A stretch of 40,939 nucleotides of DNA from Pirellulaceae bacterium (GTDB taxonomy: Bacteria > Planctomycetota > Planctomycetia > Pirellulales > Pirellulaceae), in NCBI GenBank assembly GCA_016784735.1, contig JADHUC010000073.1, positions 1-40,939 of the forward strand, read 5' to 3'. Within the stretch, counting starts at the first letter, position 1; each line of letters starts with the position of its first letter. Position numbers and translations under genes: made by a program. Below the pieces are notes generated by a model that worked only from the letters and a program-made list of their open reading frames with translations, searched no databases and was not told the DNA's origin. This document shows, one piece after another, positions 1-7,897 of the stretch.

Positions 1-1212
1 GTCCGCCCACGCTCTGACCGTTTCCGATTGGAGGAGCTTTTCATTCCTATCCAATCCGACCCACAACGGCCATACCGTCTCGGGCACCGTCGACAGAATG
101 CGCGCCATCTCATCCGAGGCCGGTCCCCGATAGCGCGCCGCACCGCGCTGGGGCGGGCACCACAGTACAATGGCTTCAGGATGGCGCTGTGCCAAATCTC
201 GACACACAAGATCCAGCACGTCTTCAATGGGAACGCGCGTCGTATTGCCCCAATCGTTGTAGTCGACCTGAATGCCGGACGCACCCGCGTCCATGAAACC
301 GCGCAGCATTTCAAGATACTCTTCCTGATCGCTGTTGAGACTGAAATCATACCCACCGCCGCGGAACGGGCAGAAGTAGGGAATCGCCTGCAGTATCCCC
401 CGCTTCCGTGTCTGTGAGCAGATCGTCTTCGTATTCACGACATACCCAGCAGCTTTCTTGGCCTCCTTCCCGTGAAATTGAAGACCCATTTGATTGATCT
501 TGTACATGGGTAGCCACTGAGAGAGCATCTCCAGAGAGTCCAATGGACTCTCCGAAGCGCTAACCTTGGCCAAGCGACAACCGATCTCAGGCCAATCGAC
601 GATCTTGACTTCGGGTAGCCACGGTTGCCCAGTTTCATTCTCATCCAATAGTTGACAAAGGGAGACAAGCCCATAGTACAGACCCAAATCACTGCAACCC
701 CTGATCGTGACGATGGGACTTCGATCGTGTGACTGCTGAGCACGCAAGTAATAGGCCTGAGCGAGTCTCCTTTCATCGACCTGTTCCTTGATTCCTTCCG
801 TTCGCAAGACCTCGGACATTCTCTGGTCCGAACATCGCTCGACAAGAATCTGATGGTGCTCCGGTGCGCCGAGCACCTTTACCTTCGCGCCGCCCAACAG
901 TCCAAGACGTCTTGAGAGTAACGCCAGCCCCTCTTCGATCGGTTCTGCTTGCCCCTTTTGCGGATGCGAAATGCGTACGGATACAGCCCTGCCATTTCCG
1001 GCAACAAGAATGCGGTCTTGCCCGTATTCCTCACTCCTTGGTCTGGGACTGACGCGAGGAAGCTCCGTCTTGCCCTCTTCCGAATAGGCTACTGCGACGC
1101 AGATGGTGCAAGTCATCATACCAAGCACAATTGTCTTCGTGACATGACGCCTGAGCTGCTGCAGAAACGGTGCTTGCGCTTGCCTGCACGTCGCTGGAAT
1201 ACTCGGTTGCAT
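1..1212 (-). CDS. GH84-like beta-N-acetylglucosaminidase, 3' end cut by window edge
   Basis: An open frame of 404 codons starts at the ATG at 1212, preceded by a strong ribosome site (GGAGG about 6 bases upstream), and runs off the left edge without a stop. Residues 27-44 form a hydrophobic export segment. Residues about 60-205 resemble the GH20b-type N-terminal domain of hexosaminidases (HHQILV, then GCSDLGLYYGLVSL). A barrel follows, starting around VDWPEIGCRLAK, with PYFCPF near 280, VDYNDWG at 316-322 and LWVG near the truncation. The order matches GH84 (NAGidase/hyaluronidase) enzymes, which remove terminal beta-GlcNAc by substrate-assisted catalysis. The usual adjacent Asp pair appears here as D317-Y-N-D320, so catalysis is plausible but altered. 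It lies 105 bases downstream of the DUF4838 gene. Family fairly sure; substrate unknown. Confidence 0.72.
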   Translation of the reverse strand, partial: MQPSIPATCRQAQAPFLQQLRRHVTKTIVLGMMTCTICVAVAYSEEGKTELPRVSPRPRSEEYGQDRILVAGNGRAVSVRISHPQKGQAEPIEEGLALLSRRLGLLGGAKVKVLGAPEHHQILVERCSDQRMSEVLRTEGIKEQVDERRLAQAYYLRAQQSHDRSPIVTIRGCSDLGLYYGLVSLCQLLDENETGQPWLPEVKIVDWPEIGCRLAKVSASESPLDSLEMLSQWLPMYKINQMGLQFHGKEAKKAAGYVVNTKTICSQTRKRGILQAIPYFCPFRGGGYDFSLNSDQEEYLEMLRGFMDAGASGIQVDYNDWGNTTRVPIEDVLDLVCRDLAQRHPEAIVLWCPPQRGAARYRGPASDEMARILSTVPETVWPLWVGLDRNEKLLQSETVRAWAD

Positions 1213-1317
1213 TTCTACCCTCCTTCTCAGCCGAACTAGTCTTTCTGCCGGTTCTACATCGTCTCCTAGTCTTGCCGTTTCGGCTGCCTCCTGAAACGGA
1301 CGCAATGTGACGAAACC

Positions 1318-3699
1318 TCACCGTTCAATGAAGCGAAGGGGCCCAAAAGCGTTTTGGTTGTGACTGGGCGCGCCGGTGGTGACATTGAAGCCTTGGTACT
1401 CGCGGTTCTTCCTGTCGGCAACGCGGTGTCGGGTGAAGTTCCCGTACCAGACGATCCCTGTGGCCGGGAGAACCACTTGATCAAAGATCCCATAGGGAAC
1501 GAAGATCTCCATAGACCAGAAGTCCTTACCCAGATGCCCCGCGGCTCTTACCCCTTCGGGATCCCAGGAGAGGTTCTCGCGGCCAATACTATCGTAAAGG
1601 GCACCGTTGGGGTTCACGATGAATTGGTAATAGCCCCGGCGCTCACCAGAGGGATCGAGGAATATCTCCACATTGTCATTCCACCACATCAGCGAAGCGT
1701 CGCGGGTTTCCTTCCCAATATCGTGCTTGAGCTTGTCCATCTCGGGCTCGGTCATGCGGAACCCCATCGTGATTCCGGCCCGCGTCCAGACGGCCCTGAG
1801 CTCCGTGGGAAACTTCGCTTCGTCTTTGGTCTTGCTCGCCTTGACGAAATGAACTGGCTCGATATCTTTCCACGCCTGTTCTTCGAGCTTGCCGTCGATG
1901 GTGGGCTCCTCCGCGACTTGATGAACGTTCAACGGCTTGATGCCCGCCCCCTCGGCAAGAAGTTTGGACTCGTCGAAGAACACTCGGAGGGCCGGGGCAT
2001 AGTAGTCCAGGCGACGCGTGACCAAGTCGTTCCCTTTGGCTTCGGCGTACGCCCGTTCCAGCAGATTCTCGATGTGCAACACGGTCTTCGGCGGGAAGCT
2101 CTGCTCGTACACCGTTTTGGGTGACAAGACACGAGGGGACCATTCCGTATTCTCCCACCGGTCGATAAGCGTTCCCGTCAGTTCCTTCATCGTCTTCGCC
2201 GCAGGCCCATACATCCTCCGGCAATACTCGTCGACGATCGCATCCACGTTGATGTCCGGGTCCCAGAGCACTTTGAGCCACACGTACAGTGACACATGCT
2301 GCCGGGGCCAGTGGTCCGCAACGCCGTTGATGAAGCTTCCGACGGTCTTCCCGCGGTTGCGCTGGTAATGCTTCTGAATCGTGTAAGGGAAAAGATAGGC
2401 GGCCTTGGTGCGGTTCGCAGGCCAACAGGAATAGTGCCAGTTCTGTATCTTGCGACCGGACAAGCGGACCCACGCGTCGATGTTTGCCTGCTCCTGGGCA
2501 TTGATCTCCGAGTCTTTGTACTGCGCGAGTCCCGGCATTCCGCAAATCTGAATTTCCACGTTGTCAGGGAACTCAACACCCTCGGGGGCGTAAGTGTAGT
2601 TCTTGTAGGGAAGAAAGATGACCGTCATGTCCGGCCGATGTTTCTTCAACTCTCGCGCCAGCTTGGACACGAAAGTGGCCAGTATCCGGCTTGCCGTTCC
2701 GTAGTGGCCTCCGTCGTCGTTCCACAGAACCCGGCAGTGCTCGCAACGACAGGAGACCCCCATGTCCGCAGGGGAAACCGTGACGGCCTTCCCCTTGATA
2801 ATGGTTCTTCCCCGGTCCACGGGATTTTCAGGGTCGAGTTGAGCCTCGATCTCCTCCAGGTAGGTCTTGAGAGTTAGTGGGTGGCCATAGCACAGCATGC
2901 TGAAATCACGTTTGCCGTCCTTCCGGAGTTGGAAGATTTCCGGCCGGGTCTGCGAGTAGTACTTCTCCCAGCCATGAGGCGCATGGACGATGAGCTCGAC
3001 GGGCCAAGAATTCCCACAGCGCAGGCGTCGGTCATGGTCGGTCATCTTGGCTTTGCCGATCCGCGGTCCACCGGAAGGCCACCGAATCCGTTTCCGAAAC
3101 GCGGGGGCGTCGCTGAGGCTCACGGACGGCACGACCAGGGAATCGGTCTTCACGATTGAGGTACCTGTACCGCCTTCCTCATCTCTGTAATCGGGCCAGT
3201 ACCAGCGAACGCCGACGAATCGTTCCAAAAACTCGTAGATTCCCCAAGCCGTTCCTGAAGCGCTGTTTCCAACAATGAATACAGCATTGTCTGTGGTCTT
3301 GATGGCGAACCCTTCGATCGGCATCTTCTCGCCGACGAGCCCCAATTCTGCCGCGGCCTGGCAGTCGCCGATCACGATGGCGGGATTTCCACTCGTCTCA
3401 TTCGTCAGTGGCAGTTGCGCGCCCGTTGCCCGCTCGATGTAGGACTGCAAATCGCTTACGGCTTGACTCAGAAGTCGCCCTCCTTCGCCGGATACTACGG
3501 CACTGCCTCTCCTAATCTCCGCTCCGGCGACGATGATTTTCCCCTTGGCTTTGCCGTCGCTAACCAGGGCCACCGGTTGGTGTTTCAGAGCCGTGTGGAA
3601 GGTCACGGGATTCAAATCGCCGGCGGTACCAAGCGCGGCCAGCGGTACCAGCAGCAAAGCGGAGGAAAGGGACACGAGAAGGTGCCTTGTTGCGTTCAT
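1318..3699 (-). CDS. DUF4838 secreted protein with GH67-like N-terminus and CBM9-like C-terminus
   Basis: A 793-residue protein with a signal peptide (residues 1-26, cleavage near ALGTAG). Residues about 70-170 match the alpha-glucuronidase (GH67) N-terminal fold (AVSDLQSYIERATGAQLPL, then GTAWGIYEFLERFVGVRWYWP). Residues about 200-500 are the DUF4838 barrel-like region with a CxCxxC cluster (CRCEHC). The last 210 residues are a CBM9-like beta-sandwich of the kind that binds sugar-chain ends (PTIDGKLEEQAWKD, then WWNDNVEIFLDP). A role in polysaccharide binding or cleavage at the cell surface is inferred; no enzyme activity is established for DUF4838. The ribosome site is weak, but a sigma70-like promoter candidate lies about 60 bases upstream, so it may be transcribed separately from the esterase operon. 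Confidence 0.82.
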   Translation of the reverse strand: MNATRHLLVSLSSALLLVPLAALGTAGDLNPVTFHTALKHQPVALVSDGKAKGKIIVAGAEIRRGSAVVSGEGGRLLSQAVSDLQSYIERATGAQLPLTNETSGNPAIVIGDCQAAAELGLVGEKMPIEGFAIKTTDNAVFIVGNSASGTAWGIYEFLERFVGVRWYWPDYRDEEGGTGTSIVKTDSLVVPSVSLSDAPAFRKRIRWPSGGPRIGKAKMTDHDRRLRCGNSWPVELIVHAPHGWEKYYSQTRPEIFQLRKDGKRDFSMLCYGHPLTLKTYLEEIEAQLDPENPVDRGRTIIKGKAVTVSPADMGVSCRCEHCRVLWNDDGGHYGTASRILATFVSKLARELKKHRPDMTVIFLPYKNYTYAPEGVEFPDNVEIQICGMPGLAQYKDSEINAQEQANIDAWVRLSGRKIQNWHYSCWPANRTKAAYLFPYTIQKHYQRNRGKTVGSFINGVADHWPRQHVSLYVWLKVLWDPDINVDAIVDEYCRRMYGPAAKTMKELTGTLIDRWENTEWSPRVLSPKTVYEQSFPPKTVLHIENLLERAYAEAKGNDLVTRRLDYYAPALRVFFDESKLLAEGAGIKPLNVHQVAEEPTIDGKLEEQAWKDIEPVHFVKASKTKDEAKFPTELRAVWTRAGITMGFRMTEPEMDKLKHDIGKETRDASLMWWNDNVEIFLDPSGERRGYYQFIVNPNGALYDSIGRENLSWDPEGVRAAGHLGKDFWSMEIFVPYGIFDQVVLPATGIVWYGNFTRHRVADRKNREYQGFNVTTGAPSHNQNAFGPLRFIER

Positions 3700-3760
3700 T
3701 CAAGGACTCACTTTCGCACGTGGAGTGCTCGTTGGAGTTATCGGTGCGGCCGTGCCTGTC

Positions 3761-3790
3761 ATTATAGTTATGTCGAACCCGCATCAACAG
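3761..3790 (-). promoter_or_regulatory. Candidate sigma70 promoter for the DUF4838 gene
   Basis: Read on the minus strand, a perfect TATAAT -10 box lies at 3766-3761. A -35-like CTGTTG is 18 bases upstream, or TTGATG 15 bases upstream. The predicted leader to the ATG at 3699 is about 55 bases. The rest of the 266-base gap (3700-3965) shows nothing else recognisable. Confidence 0.4.
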
Positions 3791-3965
3791 TGTTCCTTAT
3801 CTGGGCACAAGATAGTACCAACAGCTCTAGCGAGTGCATTACCCGTCTTACTTTCAGTTGCGGCGCAAGAAGCGGCTGTATTGGCCCAGCTTAGCTGGTA
3901 CGGTGGAACGATGACTCTGGAGGGGATTGGTGGCGGCAGGCATGGGACCGCAGGTGGGGCGGCAT

Positions 3966-4967
3966 TCAGTCTTGGATCATGTTGGAATCACGGAGCCAAG
4001 CAACAAAACTGGTCGGCCACAGTGCCGTGGACTCTCCTCGACCATCGCCCAGGCCAAAGCCGTGCCCGCCCTTGCTGAAGACATGCAGTTCCGCGTTGAC
4101 TCCGGCCTTCAATAACGTTGCGCAAAAATCGATGCACTTGTCCGCGGGAGTCAGCTTGTCGACACGAGCATTTACGATGAACATCGGGCAAATGGTCGGG
4201 CCGCCCGACTCGGATGCCGTGCGGCTCTCTATCGCCTGGCTGATGCCTTCGGGAATGCCTGGATAGAACAGCCCGGCAAAGTCCGGCATTCCGCTGACTT
4301 CCGTTTCCGGCAGTTTGGGCTCGGCGTGGAGCGCACAGCTTATCGCGAGGTGCCCGCCGGCCGAGAACCCGCAGATGCCAATCTTGTTGGGCTGCAGGCC
4401 AAGGTCTCCCGCTTGCTTCCTGAGGATTCGAATGGCCTGCCTGCCGTCGGCTCGCACGGCGCGTTGGTAGCTCTCCCATGCGTCTTTTGAGCTGATCTTG
4501 GCCGGTCGCGTGCGATACTTCAAGACCAGTAAGGTTACGTTGTGATCTTTCAGCCAAATGGCCAGGTCGTGACCTTCGCGGTCAATCCACACATCACGAA
4601 AGCCACCACCGGGGCAAATCACCAGACCGACGCCATTCGGCTTCTCCGGGCGATGAATACTGTAGGTCGGCGACGATACTGAACTGTATGCGCGATTTGA
4701 TCCAGACGGAGAGCCAGTTGGCGCCTTGTGCGATCGAACTTGTTCTTCGACATCATGTCGAATCGGCTCCACTGGCGATCCCTTCTCCCACAGCGGCAAT
4801 TCCGGGGGAAATTCGACGGCCAGAGAAGTGGACCAAAAAAGCAACGTTGTCATGAACACTGCAGCAAGGATTCGCAATACGCTTAAGCGGCCACGCAGGG
4901 AATGGATTCGGTATCGTGCCATGGTAGGTTTCTTTCGCGCTTGGATGGACACGACGATCGGCAGCAT
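3966..4967 (-). CDS. Secreted alpha/beta hydrolase (acetylxylan-esterase/BD-FAE-like)
   Basis: A 333-residue alpha/beta-hydrolase of the type that removes acetyl or other acyl groups from carbohydrates. Visible parts are the oxyanion segment CPGGGF (118-123), the nucleophile elbow GFSAGG with Ser202, a likely acid at Asp270 (ARVDKL) and His302 (GGHGFGL). A hydrophobic stretch at about residues 30-50 is a signal peptide or anchor. The ATG at 4967 has GAGG 7 bases upstream and starts 9 bases after the stop of the upstream propeller gene, implying co-transcription. Met16 (4922) would give a more normal signal peptide but has a poor ribosome site. It is the last gene of the operon beginning at 14878. 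The exact substrate is not deducible. Confidence 0.83.
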   Translation of the reverse strand: MLPIVVSIQARKKPTMARYRIHSLRGRLSVLRILAAVFMTTLLFWSTSLAVEFPPELPLWEKGSPVEPIRHDVEEQVRSHKAPTGSPSGSNRAYSSVSSPTYSIHRPEKPNGVGLVICPGGGFRDVWIDREGHDLAIWLKDHNVTLLVLKYRTRPAKISSKDAWESYQRAVRADGRQAIRILRKQAGDLGLQPNKIGICGFSAGGHLAISCALHAEPKLPETEVSGMPDFAGLFYPGIPEGISQAIESRTASESGGPTICPMFIVNARVDKLTPADKCIDFCATLLKAGVNAELHVFSKGGHGFGLGDGRGESTALWPTSFVAWLRDSNMIQD

Positions 4968-4976
4968 GTTCCGGCC

Positions 4977-6530
4977 TCAACGAAAGGCCATCAATGCATC
5001 GTCCGCCCGGATATAGATGCTGTTTCGATCCATCGCAGGCGTGGCCGCGATGGGCGCATCGAGATCGGTTTGATGCGTGATCGTGAACTCATCGCCGCAT
5101 TTCACGATCGTCAGCACTCCCTGGTTTGAGACGAGGACCAGGTGGCCGTCGGCAATCACCGGTGAGGCGCTGTATTGCCCGGCGGCTCCCACTCGCTCTC
5201 GGTAGACCACTTCGCCGGTCTGCGTGTTTACGCAGCTCAGGATGCCGCCCGCCCGGACGAGATAGAGCCGGCCCGCGTGAAAAACGGGGGACGGAATCTC
5301 GGGGATGCCACGGCGCAAATTCCAGGAAACATGAGACTCGGTGATGTCGCCTCGCCCGCCGGGCCGAATCGCCGCCAGGTTGGGATGGCCCGCGCCCACG
5401 CGCATATCGGCGGTAAACTCTTCCTTGGTCCAGAATCCGTCTTTGTTCGTGTCACGCCAATCGAACAGGCCGTTCTGTTGCTGTTTGCGGCGCTTCGGAT
5501 CTTTGGCAAGGGGAAGCCCGAATCCCGGATGCCCGGGCGGAAGTTCGGGGCGAAAAGGCAGGGTGAATTCTCTCGTGACTTCATCGCGCCCGATACGGCC
5601 GTCGCCGTTACGATCGAAATGCAGCATGGCAGCCCAGAACGGCTCCGGGTCCAAATCCACGTCCCCGCGACCGCCCTGCATCGACACGGAGACAAACAGC
5701 CTTTCGTTGCCCGCCACGGGCACGGCGATGGGTTCGCGTGAGAAGCCACGGACGCGCCACTTCTCTTCCCCGGTCGTGGGTTCGTAGCCGCAGACACGTC
5801 CGTTACCGAGCACGACCAAATCGGTTCCGCCCTGATATGTCCAGATCATCGGACTGGACCAGGCGCCCCGATTGTAGGGCCGAGGTGTCTCCCAAAGGAG
5901 TTCTCCCGTCTCTTTGTCCAAGGCGATGACTTTGGATCGACTCAAACGGCTGTCCGGTAAATTTGCATCGTCATCCAAGGTCAGGATGAGCCGTGGCCCA
6001 TGCAAGATCGGTGACGTCGCCACGCCGTACATGCTCTTCGGCGTGGGGATGGGTTTCTTCCATCGTTCGGCACCGTCGACATCGTAGCACAGCAAACCGT
6101 ACGACCCGAAGTAGACGTAGACGCCGTCTTCATCCACGCAAGGTGTAGAGGCCGCCGTACTGTTGGCAAGGTGCACTCGTTCCAACGGCACCTGCGGGGC
6201 AGAGCTTTTCCATACGATCTGACCTGAGTTCGCGTCGATTGCCACGGTCGCCAAACGGTTGCTCTCGACGCCGGTCACGTAGATTCGTTCTCCCCAAAGG
6301 ACCGGTGACGACTTGCCCGGCGGCAGCGGCGTTCTCCATGCGGCTTGCTGTGCAACGATGTTCAGCGGTGGTTTGAATCCGGTGGCGGTGCCGGCGCCGT
6401 TCGGTCCGCGAAACTGATTCCAGTGCACGGATTCGGCCTCGGCGGTGAGGGAACACACTCCCAGTAACAGGAAGACGATGGTGGGAAAGGACCTCATGAA
6501 CATCATTTGGGCGTTTTCTATTCTCGTCAT
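4977..6530 (-). CDS. Secreted PQQ-type beta-propeller with two EF-hands
   Basis: A BamB/quinoprotein-like propeller of 517 residues from the chosen start. The frame is open further upstream to 6809, but that part overlaps the preceding gene and is low-complexity. The N-terminus chosen here leads directly into a signal peptide (MRSFPTIVFLLLGVCSLTAEAE). WNQFRGPNGAG opens the propeller and WD/PQQ blades follow (for example TGELLWETPRPYNRGAWSSP). EF-hand loops are inserted at about residues 300-315 (DRNGDGRIGRDE) and 357-372 (DTNKDGFWTKEE), between blades. Such proteins are common in planctomycetes and are presumed periplasmic; whether PQQ is bound is unknown. No clear ribosome site is seen for any of the three nearby Met codons, so the start is uncertain by about 11 residues. 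It sits 23 bases after the preceding gene. Confidence 0.82.
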   Translation of the reverse strand: MTRIENAQMMFMRSFPTIVFLLLGVCSLTAEAESVHWNQFRGPNGAGTATGFKPPLNIVAQQAAWRTPLPPGKSSPVLWGERIYVTGVESNRLATVAIDANSGQIVWKSSAPQVPLERVHLANSTAASTPCVDEDGVYVYFGSYGLLCYDVDGAERWKKPIPTPKSMYGVATSPILHGPRLILTLDDDANLPDSRLSRSKVIALDKETGELLWETPRPYNRGAWSSPMIWTYQGGTDLVVLGNGRVCGYEPTTGEEKWRVRGFSREPIAVPVAGNERLFVSVSMQGGRGDVDLDPEPFWAAMLHFDRNGDGRIGRDEVTREFTLPFRPELPPGHPGFGLPLAKDPKRRKQQQNGLFDWRDTNKDGFWTKEEFTADMRVGAGHPNLAAIRPGGRGDITESHVSWNLRRGIPEIPSPVFHAGRLYLVRAGGILSCVNTQTGEVVYRERVGAAGQYSASPVIADGHLVLVSNQGVLTIVKCGDEFTITHQTDLDAPIAATPAMDRNSIYIRADDALMAFR

Positions 6531-6553
6531 GCCACGGCTTCGAGAGTGCTCTG

Positions 6554-7885
6554 CTATCGTGAGGAAGTCGCCGGGCGTGGCAGCGACCAGAATGTCAGCG
6601 TCGTGAGGTCCTTCACCAGGAACCCGTTTGGCAGCAGAACCGGCGGCGCATATGTGTCGTTCTCTGCCACGTGGTAGGACGCAACCTGCTCGAAACGGTC
6701 GCTGCGAGCCGCGATGATCTGCAGTCGACCGTCGTTGATCAGCGCCACGATGTAGCCGGGAACGGATAGGAACATCACGTTGTCGCCGGTTCTTCCCGGC
6801 CCTTGCCACAGGACTTTGCCCGACTCGATGTCGAGGCAGAAAAACTGTCCTTTATTGTAATGGGAGAAACCGAAGAGCAATTCGCCGTTCACCACCGCCG
6901 TACTCATGTTCAGCGCCACTTCCTCCTGATGCCATCGCTCCTTGACACTCCAAGTACCATCGCCCGCCTGCGGTTCCAGGCAGTGAATGCCGCGATTCTC
7001 GCCGCCCAGCAGTACGCACCCTCGGTGAAATACAGGCGTGGGCATGTTCTGGTCGGAACCGATATGCGGGAAGGGAAACTCCCACAGGAAACGGCCCGAT
7101 TCGCGATCCACACCAACCAGTGCGCGGTGATTCCACTCGACAACCTGCCGCACTCCATGAATCTCAACCACAAGTGGCGAGGAGTACGAAGGGCCGTCGC
7201 TTCCCTGGCTCCAGACCTCGGCTCCACTTTCGATATCAAGAGCGACGAGCGCACCATTGTCGTCGTTGCCGAAGTGAGCGATCACGCGCTCTCCGTCTAC
7301 GATCGGCGACGTTGCGACACCCCAATTCGGACGATTTGGCTGAAAGCGTGATCCGTAGTCGGTTCGCCAAAGGCGTTTGCCGGATTCGGCATCCCACGCG
7401 GTCAGATCGCCCGTGATACTCATGGTAAACAGGCGGCCGTCCGCCAGTGCGGGCGATGACTTGGGTCCCGCTCCGTGCCGTTCTCCTCCAGGTGAAGCCT
7501 TAAAGGGAACCGCGTAGTTCTGGCGCCACTTGAGTTTGCCGGTCCTGAGTTCAAAACAATAAACCACCTCATTGTCACCCTGACGAGCGTGGTGGTAGAC
7601 CAACCCATTGGCAACGAGCGGTGAGCTATAACCCGTTCCTACTTCCACCTTCCAGCCCTTCTTCAGTTCGTCCGGCCACCGGGCTGGTGGCTGAAAGTCC
7701 TCGACCCAACCGTTACGTTCCGGTCCGAGCCAGCCCGCCCAGCAAGTACCAGATGACGTTTGGGCCGAGGCATTGCCTAGGCCAATGACGCCACAAGTTG
7801 TGGTCCATCCGACGACTAACACCATCAAGCGGATGGTTCCTGGGCGACAATGTTCGAAGCTGTAGGTGATTCGGCAACGTGTCAT
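6554..7885 (-). CDS. Secreted PQQ-type beta-propeller protein
   Basis: A 443-residue propeller of the outer-membrane-assembly BamB/PQQ-repeat superfamily. A long N-region precedes a hydrophobic segment (about residues 18-42, ending GNASAQ), consistent with export. WLGPERNGW then marks the start of the fold, with repeated blades such as ELRTGKLKWRQNYAVP, DAESGKRLWRTDYG, DIESGAEVWSQGS and DIESGKVLWQGPG. AGGG-like bases lie 8 upstream of the ATG. The gene begins 12 bases after the methyltransferase-like/PQQ fusion and ends 23 bases before the EF-hand propeller, so the three propellers form a block. A partner or redox function is not shown by the sequence. Confidence 0.85.
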   Translation of the reverse strand: MTRCRITYSFEHCRPGTIRLMVLVVGWTTTCGVIGLGNASAQTSSGTCWAGWLGPERNGWVEDFQPPARWPDELKKGWKVEVGTGYSSPLVANGLVYHHARQGDNEVVYCFELRTGKLKWRQNYAVPFKASPGGERHGAGPKSSPALADGRLFTMSITGDLTAWDAESGKRLWRTDYGSRFQPNRPNWGVATSPIVDGERVIAHFGNDDNGALVALDIESGAEVWSQGSDGPSYSSPLVVEIHGVRQVVEWNHRALVGVDRESGRFLWEFPFPHIGSDQNMPTPVFHRGCVLLGGENRGIHCLEPQAGDGTWSVKERWHQEEVALNMSTAVVNGELLFGFSHYNKGQFFCLDIESGKVLWQGPGRTGDNVMFLSVPGYIVALINDGRLQIIAARSDRFEQVASYHVAENDTYAPPVLLPNGFLVKDLTTLTFWSLPRPATSSR

Positions 7886-7897
7886 ACCAAAACCCTT

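Noticed and set aside
28..417. Plus-strand 129-codon open frame at the left edge
   Set aside because: It is antisense to the GH84-like gene, whose minus-strand frame has a good ribosome site, export signal and family motifs.
435..845. 136-codon minus-strand frame
   Set aside because: It is an alternate frame within the GH84-like gene; Arg/Ser-rich translation with no family resemblance.
1275..1299. CCGTTTC/GAAACGG inverted repeat after the DUF4838 gene
   Set aside because: Only 7-base arms with an 11-base loop and no T-tract; too weak to call a terminator.
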